From contig NZ_QMKJ01000003.1 in the NCBI RefSeq assembly GCF_003290085.1, forward strand, positions 1-64,000: a stretch of DNA of 64,000 nucleotides, written 5' to 3'. The notes under the pieces were generated by a model. It was not told the DNA's origin, searched no databases, and saw only the letters and a program-made list of their open reading frames with translations. Below, piece after piece: positions 58,593 through 64,000 of the stretch. The DNA is from Aliidiomarina sp. B3213. GTDB lineage: Bacteria > Pseudomonadota > Gammaproteobacteria > Enterobacterales > Alteromonadaceae. Position 1 is the first letter of the stretch; each line of letters begins with the position of its first letter. The position numbers were made by a program, and so were the translations under genes.

Positions 58593-59105
58593 TTAAACAA
58601 GACTTGTTTGGCTACGCAACATGGTTTGAGTCCAAGCCAGTTGCTGCCTATAGGTATAAATTAATAGTTCTTCTAACGCTTTGTTCCCCGGCGAATTTTG
58701 AAGCGCCAGCGCTACGTCACGCGCAGCACGTTCAAATTCCTGATTTTGTAATGAGATATCTCCATACATTGAAGAGGCATCACTCGGCAATTGCTTCTGG
58801 AGTAGCTCGATGTCTCGCTGCAGCCTTGCCACGGTAATTTCGTGCGCTCGCTGTGTAACTGCTTGTTCTAGGAATTCAGGACTTTGCTCAGCCATTTGCA
58901 CATCGTTATCACGGTATTCATGTACTGTTGCAATTACTCCAACGAACGCGATAGTGACGATACTTGCCGCTATAGCAGCGAAGTTAGACCTCTTGTGCGT
59001 GCCTCTATCTTCAAGTTTGGACTCAATACCATCCCAAAGATCCGGCACCTGTTCTTGTTTGCTTTTTAATTGTTCGATGGCGTGCTCAAAATCATGCAAC
59101 TTCAT
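58593..59105 (-). CDS. membrane anti-sigma factor (putative)
   Basis: 170 residues from ATG 59105. Cytoplasmic N-terminus (about 1-40), one membrane helix (about 42-61) and a helical, Gln-rich periplasmic part. No HxxxCxxC zinc motif. Called by position: its start overlaps the ECF sigma stop by 14 bases and it is followed by the DUF4097 lipoprotein. A longer in-frame extension to 59180 lies in the sigma gene and is unlikely. Confidence 0.75.
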   Translation of the reverse strand: MKLHDFEHAIEQLKSKQEQVPDLWDGIESKLEDRGTHKRSNFAAIAASIVTIAFVGVIATVHEYRDNDVQMAEQSPEFLEQAVTQRAHEITVARLQRDIELLQKQLPSDASSMYGDISLQNQEFERAARDVALALQNSPGNKALEELLIYTYRQQLAWTQTMLRSQTSLV

Positions 59106-59610
59106 AATTACCCCACCAATGCTGTAATTGCTCTCTTGCTCGTGAGAAGTGAGACTTACTTCCACCTTCGGTGATGCCAAGTAAATCAGCTACTTCTTTA
59201 TGTGTATGGCCTTCTATTGCATAAAGCACGAACACTATTCTCGAGCGCTCAGGTAACTTTTCTATCAACGAACACAACTCATCGACGAGACCAAGGTCTG
59301 TTTCCGTAATCGGCAAACCTTGTTGTTCATCAATATCCACCGTTTTTAATTTGTTCTTGCGTAACATATCCACCGATGTGTTTACCGCAATGCGATATAC
59401 CCAGGTTTTAAAAGTCGATTCACCCTGAAACTTAGGTAGCTGTTTCCATACCTTCACAAATACTTCCTGAGTTGTTTCTTGCGCCTCGTCTTGGCATATC
59501 AGCAACCGTTTGCATACTCGAAATACCATATCTACGTGAGCATGGTATAAATGTTTGAATGCACGCTTATCGCCTTTAGCGGCTTTGCGTATTAGTCGCT
59601 CTTCATTCAC
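59092..59610 (-). CDS. ECF RNA polymerase sigma factor
   Basis: 172 residues, sigma-70 family group 4. Region 2 (FKHLYHAHVDMVFRVCKRLL...TTQEVFVKVWKQL...GESTFKTWVYRIAVN) and region 4 with a helix-turn-helix (HTHKEVADLLGITEGGSKSHFSRAREQL). GTG start at 59610 with a poor ribosome site. First gene of sigma / anti-sigma / DUF4097. The target may include itself, see the upstream box. Confidence 0.93.
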   Translation of the reverse strand: MNEERLIRKAAKGDKRAFKHLYHAHVDMVFRVCKRLLICQDEAQETTQEVFVKVWKQLPKFQGESTFKTWVYRIAVNTSVDMLRKNKLKTVDIDEQQGLPITETDLGLVDELCSLIEKLPERSRIVFVLYAIEGHTHKEVADLLGITEGGSKSHFSRAREQLQHWWGNYEVA

Positions 59611-59667
59611 GTTGTGATATGCTCGCCTTGGTCTCAGGTTAAGCTCATTTGCTTCGTTGTTATTAGG

Positions 59668-59695
59668 TTAGTCGTTACGAGGTAGAAAAAGGTTT
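59668..59695 (-). promoter_or_regulatory. candidate ECF autoregulatory promoter
   Basis: Minus strand: AAACCTTTTT (59686-59695) with an AACC core, then CGACTAA (59668-59674) 16 bp after the AACC. This resembles the AAC / CGTC-type pair of ECF promoters, about 58 bp before the sigma start codon. Not tested against other sites in the genome. Confidence 0.5.
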
Positions 59696-59727
59696 AAACC
59701 ACTGTAATTTTTTTTGGAGCAGATTAC

Positions 59728-60669
59728 ATGAAAAATCTATCTTGGTATGGAGTAATCGCTGGTTTTGTATCCTTGTTTTCTCCACCTGTACTTGCTCAAA
59801 GCGAGGCAGAACAGAGCGAGGATACAACATGGACTTCACCCACAGCACAATACTTAGAACAATTCTGGGAACTCGGCGAAGTACAAAAGCGGGGGACGTT
59901 TACATTGCGGACTTATAATCCGAACTATGTTCTTCCCTATCATCATTCCGACAATATAAACCAAGTTCCTGAAAGCCCAACACGAGGGCAAGTAACAGGC
60001 TTGCCCGAGTACCAAGACCATGAAATGAAAATTCAACTGTCTTTCCGAACCAAGATTTTGGAAGATTTTCTGTTACCGAATGGCGATTTATGGATGTCTT
60101 ATAGTCAAACTTCGTTATGGCAAGCTTGGAATTCAGACCAGTCTTCTCCGTTTAGAAGCACAGACCACAACCCAGACGTATTTTATGTAGCGCCAGTTGC
60201 AGCGAGCTACGACATTATTCCAGGCAACTGGCGGTTAAGAATGGTTAAATTTGGTTTAGCCCATGAGTCGAATGGACAAAGCAAGCCCTCGTCTAGAAGT
60301 TGGAATTATTGGTATGTGGGTGGCGTTGTTCAAATGTCTAACTTCGTTTTTGAAACGACCTATAAAACCCGAGTCAATGAAACACTAGAAGACGACGACA
60401 ACCCTGATCTGACAGATTACAGAGGAAACGTTGAAACACGCCTTACTGCAATGTTTGATCAAACCAGTGTCGCTGTTACCCGTCACTCGCCAGAGTTTTC
60501 TTTCGACCGAGGAAACTGGCAGTTGGACATCACACACCCTTTAATACCTGGGAAGCCAGAGGGTGTGCGCGTCCATCTTCAATTGTTTAGTGGGTATGGT
60601 GAGTCTTTAATTGACTACAACCATAAACAAAACCGTATTGGTATCGGCTTTGTACTTATTAATATTTAA
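59728..60669 (+). CDS. pldA: outer-membrane phospholipase A
   Basis: 313 residues, signal peptide (about 1-23), 12-strand barrel. The OMPLA catalytic residues are His179 and Ser181 (LAHESNGQ) and Asn193 (SRSWN), matching H142, S144, N156 of E. coli PldA. Calcium-dependent dimer that removes mislocalised phospholipids from the outer leaflet. GGAG site. Divergent from the ECF unit, and its stop overlaps the stop of the convergent chemoreceptor (60666-60669). Confidence 0.95.
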   Translation: MKNLSWYGVIAGFVSLFSPPVLAQSEAEQSEDTTWTSPTAQYLEQFWELGEVQKRGTFTLRTYNPNYVLPYHHSDNINQVPESPTRGQVTGLPEYQDHEMKIQLSFRTKILEDFLLPNGDLWMSYSQTSLWQAWNSDQSSPFRSTDHNPDVFYVAPVAASYDIIPGNWRLRMVKFGLAHESNGQSKPSSRSWNYWYVGGVVQMSNFVFETTYKTRVNETLEDDDNPDLTDYRGNVETRLTAMFDQTSVAVTRHSPEFSFDRGNWQLDITHPLIPGKPEGVRVHLQLFSGYGESLIDYNHKQNRIGIGFVLINI

Positions 60670-62510
60670 GCGACTTTAAATGCCTCGACTTGTTGCTGTA
60701 AGTCAGCCGCAAGTCGAGCAAGCTCCTCACTCGAGCTCGAACACTGTGAAGCACCCGTAACCACGTCACGAACACTATCGGCGATGTGGTTCACATTCTT
60801 CGAAACGTCTTCTGCAACTGAAGCTTGTTCCTCTGTGGCAGTAGAAATTTGAATGTTTAAGTCGGCAACATTAGACACTGAAGTGCTTACTCTAGAAAAT
60901 GCTTCTCCAGAATGCTTAGACAACTCCACACTCTCTCCAGCCTGTGTTTGCGACACTTCCATTGCTTCCATAGCCTCTGTTGCGCCGCGAAGTAAGCGTT
61001 GCGTCGTGTCATGAATCGTAGAAGTCGACTGCTTGGTATTCGCAGCAAGATTACGTACTTCGTCCGCGACCACAGCAAACCCACGCCCTTGTTCACCCGC
61101 GCGAGCAGCTTCAATTGCGGCGTTCAATGCCAGCAAGTTGGTTTGTTCAGCGATATTTTCAATAACCTGAACCACTTCCGTAATTTCAGCTGCTCGATCA
61201 TTCAGTATTTGCAAGCGTTCAGCAGTTCCTTGAACAGAAAGTGTTAAGTCTTCGATCGCCTTCACACTCTTGTTCACGGTTTCACTACCTGATGTAGCTT
61301 GCTCATCTGCTTCTTGTGCAGAACCAGCAGCTTCTTGGGCATGGCGAGCCACTTCCTGAATAGCTGAAGACATCTGTGTAATCGCGGTCGCAATCATATT
61401 TGTCTGTTGCTCTTGATCGCCCGCCACTTTCGTTACATTTTCACTTACATGCTCAAGCTCTTGCGCTGCTGCGGCCAATGCAGACGACGTCGAGTGCAGC
61501 CCGGTAATTAGACCTTGGAACCGCTCAATCATAGAGTTGAAGTCTTTACTCATGCCCGTTAACTCGTCTTTGCCGTCTTGGTCTAAACGTATAGTCAGGT
61601 TTGAGTTTTCCGCGATATTCGAAATTGTCCCTCGAATACGTTCTACTGGACGAATAATGCTAAGCCCGAGCAAGACATTTCCACCTACTACGATAGCCAT
61701 AATCAGCAGGAATACCGCAAATACAATGACTTCAAGCTGAGTTTGGCGCGCCTGTAAATTCTCCACAAGCTGTTCGTCGAGACTTTCAAGGTTGGTTTCC
61801 GTTTCATGCACGGCGCCTCGCATAACGCCTTTAACCCCTTGCGTTTCGTCTAACCCAAGTGTCTGTTGGCCTTCAACATACGCGTTGAATGCTGCAACAT
61901 AATTGTTAAAAGAAGACCGGGCTGAAGCAGGAACAGAAAAGTTACGGGCTTGGTTCCTAAAACGCTCTACATATTCCAAGTCGCCACGAAGCATAAAGTC
62001 TTTCTCATGACGTCTTAGCAATAGGAGTTCCACCTGTAAGCTGGCGTTATTTAAAGTTGAAACTGCATCTTCAATTTCGCTCGCCGCTGCCCGCATTTCC
62101 CCATATAAACCCGACTCCGGATCAAGCCCTATCTGTTCGGAGGTGCTTACATAATTCCCAAACTGAGTTTCATACTCATCTAAATTGCGCTCAAAGGTAT
62201 TCAGTAAGCGCGTTTCTATACCTTGCTGCTCAAGAATTCCAGTTAGGTTTCTTGCATACCCCCTCAGAGTTGACATATTCGCTTCAAAGCGAGCTAGGTA
62301 ACTTGGGTCACCACGCAGCATAAAGTCTTTTTCGCGGCGTCGAAGCATGAGTACTTCAGTATTCATTTGTTCAACTAAAAGTCGAGCATCGGAGAGTTCT
62401 GCAACCTGGTTCGCTTGATACATCTTCAAGCCGAGAATCATAACCAAGCCTGCGACGAGTATAATACCGCTGCCGATAAGACGTTGTTTGATGGAGTAAT
62501 TACGTAACAT
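60666..62510 (-). CDS. methyl-accepting chemotaxis protein with HBM sensor
   Basis: 614 residues: membrane helix (about 11-29), periplasmic helical bimodular (HBM) sensor, second helix (about 262-285), HAMP, and cytoplasmic signalling domain with the conserved hairpin tip ([31 protein letters not shown] region). The two sensor modules show a repeated [11 protein letters not shown] / [12 protein letters not shown] element, 52-62 and 166-177. Known HBM receptors sense organic acids such as TCA intermediates; ligand here unknown. Confidence 0.93.
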   Translation of the reverse strand: MLRNYSIKQRLIGSGIILVAGLVMILGLKMYQANQVAELSDARLLVEQMNTEVLMLRRREKDFMLRGDPSYLARFEANMSTLRGYARNLTGILEQQGIETRLLNTFERNLDEYETQFGNYVSTSEQIGLDPESGLYGEMRAAASEIEDAVSTLNNASLQVELLLLRRHEKDFMLRGDLEYVERFRNQARNFSVPASARSSFNNYVAAFNAYVEGQQTLGLDETQGVKGVMRGAVHETETNLESLDEQLVENLQARQTQLEVIVFAVFLLIMAIVVGGNVLLGLSIIRPVERIRGTISNIAENSNLTIRLDQDGKDELTGMSKDFNSMIERFQGLITGLHSTSSALAAAAQELEHVSENVTKVAGDQEQQTNMIATAITQMSSAIQEVARHAQEAAGSAQEADEQATSGSETVNKSVKAIEDLTLSVQGTAERLQILNDRAAEITEVVQVIENIAEQTNLLALNAAIEAARAGEQGRGFAVVADEVRNLAANTKQSTSTIHDTTQRLLRGATEAMEAMEVSQTQAGESVELSKHSGEAFSRVSTSVSNVADLNIQISTATEEQASVAEDVSKNVNHIADSVRDVVTGASQCSSSSEELARLAADLQQQVEAFKVA

Positions 62511-62577
62511 AGATAGGCACCTAACAGATGAATAGGATTACTTCATTATAGTTACTATCGGCACGTTTGCTGCATTT

Positions 62578-63276
62578 CTAAAGCGACCATTTCTTTTTAA
62601 ATTCGGCGGCTTGCCGCTTTGAAATCGCTAACTTAGAACCATTTGTAAGCTCAAGGTCAAAACCGCCACTAATTGCCGGCTCTATATTCGCGATAAAGTT
62701 AGTATTCACTAACCAGCTGCGACTGGCTTTAAAAAACACCTCGGGGTCGACACGCGACTCAATGCTACTGATAGGCCGGTATACTGAAGGCTTGTCTTTG
62801 TCTAAATGAACTCGCGTGTAGTTTCCCATGGCTTCAAAGGCTTGTACTTCGCCCACACTCACAAAAAAGCATTTATCTCGGTCTTTGATAAAGATTCTCT
62901 TTTCAGGCTCTAGCCGTCGTTCTTCCACGGCATCATCTACTTTTGCTAAGGCTTGCTGTAAACGTTCAGCTCGGGTGGGTTTAAGTAAATAGTCAAGGGC
63001 GTTCACTTCAAACGACTTTATGGCGTATTCGTTGAAGGCAGTCACAAAAATAACTTGAGGTACTTTGCTCGCCTTCTCGAGTACGTCAAAACCGTTCCCA
63101 TCGGGAAGGTCGATATCGAGCAGCACGACATCGATGTCTACTCGGTTAATTAGATCGACTGCTGACGCAACCGAGTCAGCCTCGCCGACAATGTCGAACT
63201 CATCTGGTAACGCATCAATTTGCGTTTTCAGTTCCAGTCTCGCTAACCGGCTGTCATCGACGATAGCTATACGCAT
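62578..63276 (-). CDS. LytTR response regulator
   Basis: 232 residues. Receiver domain with phospho-acceptor Asp54 (VVLLDIDLPDG) and Lys in the LKPT motif, then a LytTR DNA-binding domain (about 130-230; YRPISSIESRVDPEVFFKASRSWLVN). Partner of the kinase encoded upstream. Target genes unknown. Confidence 0.94.
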   Translation of the reverse strand: MRIAIVDDSRLARLELKTQIDALPDEFDIVGEADSVASAVDLINRVDIDVVLLDIDLPDGNGFDVLEKASKVPQVIFVTAFNEYAIKSFEVNALDYLLKPTRAERLQQALAKVDDAVEERRLEPEKRIFIKDRDKCFFVSVGEVQAFEAMGNYTRVHLDKDKPSVYRPISSIESRVDPEVFFKASRSWLVNTNFIANIEPAISGGFDLELTNGSKLAISKRQAAEFKKKWSL

Positions 63277-63290
63277 TTCACAATTCCTGT

Positions 63291-63322
63291 GTTCCTATGG
63301 AGCAATGTTCCTATGGAGAAAT
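63291..63322. repeat. tandem 16-bp duplication at the kinase stop
   Basis: GTTCCTATGGAGCAAT (63291-63306) followed directly by GTTCCTATGGAGAAAT (63307-63322), one difference. It covers the last kinase codons, its stop codon and the start of the gap before the response-regulator gene. Confidence 0.9.
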
Positions 63323-64000
63323 GTTATCTTCGGAAAAAAGAAGAGGAATAACAATATATGTTTCAGCCATTGCATATCCTTCCGACACGGGTTTAAAGCT
63401 CAGCCGCACTTCAGTCTGTTTGTAGAGCAGATTTAAGCGCTCACGTATATTCCTGAGTCCAATACGAGTCGTTTTATCTTTTTCTGAAGCTCCTGCAGGG
63501 GACAAAGATGAACTGGCTGGGCATGGATTCGTAACAAAAATTTCTAGCCATTGACCCTCTAGCTCACGCATAGCAATCGAAATTGTCCCACCTTCTGAAC
63601 GTTTGGATATTCCATGCTTAATGGCATTCTCAACGCACAATTGTAATAGCATTCTCGGCACACGCGCCGCTAATAGAGATTCTGAAATCTCAGTTTCAAA
63701 TTGCAATCGGTCTTCAAACTGAATACGGCACAAATCAACATACTCAGAAACAATCTCCAATTCTTCGGTGACTGTCACCTCGCGGCTTTCATGCTGTTTT
63801 AGGCTATACCTCAGCATGTCGGCTAACTGCGCAAGTGCCAGTCTTGCTTTTTCTGGGTCTTCTAAAATGAGTGCGCGAATATTGTTCATCATATTGAAGA
63901 GAAAATGTGGGTTTAATTGCTGAACTAAAGCTTCTAATTGGCTGCTCGCCAAAGCTTCCCCTGTGTCTCTCACCGCTCTAGCTTTAATGGTAATAAGATA
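63311..64000 (-). CDS. LytS-type sensor histidine kinase, partial (5' end beyond window)
   Basis: At least 229 residues visible; the frame stays open to the right edge, so the start and sensor region are missing. His_kinase domain with the phospho-His in QQLNPHFLFNMMNNIRAL, then an ATPase domain with the N-box LCVENAIKHG and a G-box RIGLRNIRERL. Pairs with the LytTR regulator 34 bp downstream. A GTG at 63973 is not the likely start, since the usual membrane segment would be cut off. Confidence 0.9.
   Translation of the reverse strand, partial: YLITIKARAVRDTGEALASSQLEALVQQLNPHFLFNMMNNIRALILEDPEKARLALAQLADMLRYSLKQHESREVTVTEELEIVSEYVDLCRIQFEDRLQFETEISESLLAARVPRMLLQLCVENAIKHGISKRSEGGTISIAMRELEGQWLEIFVTNPCPASSSLSPAGASEKDKTTRIGLRNIRERLNLLYKQTEVRLSFKPVSEGYAMAETYIVIPLLFSEDNISP

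Overview
The window is a chromosomal segment of a marine-type gammaproteobacterium, most likely of the order Alteromonadales and probably close to Idiomarinaceae. This rests on gene content and order (dusB-fis, purH-purD, aroQ-accB-accC, rsd/nudC-hemE, efp-epmA/epmB, groS-groL beside fxsA and cutA), on lineage-typical small families (DUF3016, DUF3802, DUF2970, DUF413/MaoP), on a base composition near the mid-40s % GC by eye, and on a heavy load of secreted peptidases that fits a peptide- and amino-acid-consuming lifestyle. The genus is an inference. I see no phage, transposon, integron, CRISPR array or toxin-antitoxin locus; coding density is high and composition looks even throughout.

Layout. 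1-330: the promoter and antitermination leader of an rRNA operon that runs leftward out of the window. 0.3-8.5 kb: a membrane-anchored RRM protein, an exported subtilase, trmA, a MerC-like protein under a probable Zur box, the EF-P modification set (efp-epmA divergent from epmB), and two DUF3016 exported paralogues flanking a small YjfB-like peptide. 8.6-21.1 kb: groS-groL with a sigma-32 promoter, fxsA, cutA with a DsbD alpha-domain-only protein, aroQ-accB-accC, prmA, dusB-fis, and purH / exported methyltransferase-like lipoprotein / purD. 21.1-32.6 kb: maoP with a perfect inverted repeat at its predicted transcription start, a periplasmic glutathione peroxidase, tRNA-Gly(GCC), orn, rsgA-psd-GDPD, an RND efflux pair without an outer-membrane partner, nudC-hemE and rsd.

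32.6-48.0 kb: an FKBP lipoprotein, a WD40-like lipoprotein, slyX, a PrkB-type kinase, an OsmC protein, DUF3802, the arginine succinyltransferase genes astC-astA-astD (astB and astE are elsewhere), pabA with an HDOD protein, a 1208-residue subtilase with a GlyGly-CTERM-like tail, trpS and rpe. 48.1-64.0 kb: two small proteins, prlC, a DPP-IV-like lipoprotein, a TPR-GGDEF diguanylate cyclase, a YeeN-type YebC protein, a coiled-coil small protein, an LpxO-like hydroxylase, an ECF sigma / anti-sigma / DUF4097 lipoprotein operon, pldA, an HBM-type chemoreceptor, and a LytTR two-component pair whose kinase is cut by the right edge.

Functionally the region mixes core housekeeping (translation-factor modification, chaperonin, fatty-acid and purine synthesis, haem, ribosome maturation) with envelope functions (exported proteases, outer-membrane phospholipase, LPS hydroxylation, an envelope-type ECF unit). 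Nothing here is an obvious large undescribed system. The items most worth a second look are the maoP inverted repeat, the DUF3016/YjfB-like trio, the stand-alone DsbD alpha domain, the exported methyltransferase between purH and purD, the membrane-anchored RRM protein opposite the rRNA promoter, and the ECF/DUF4097 unit.
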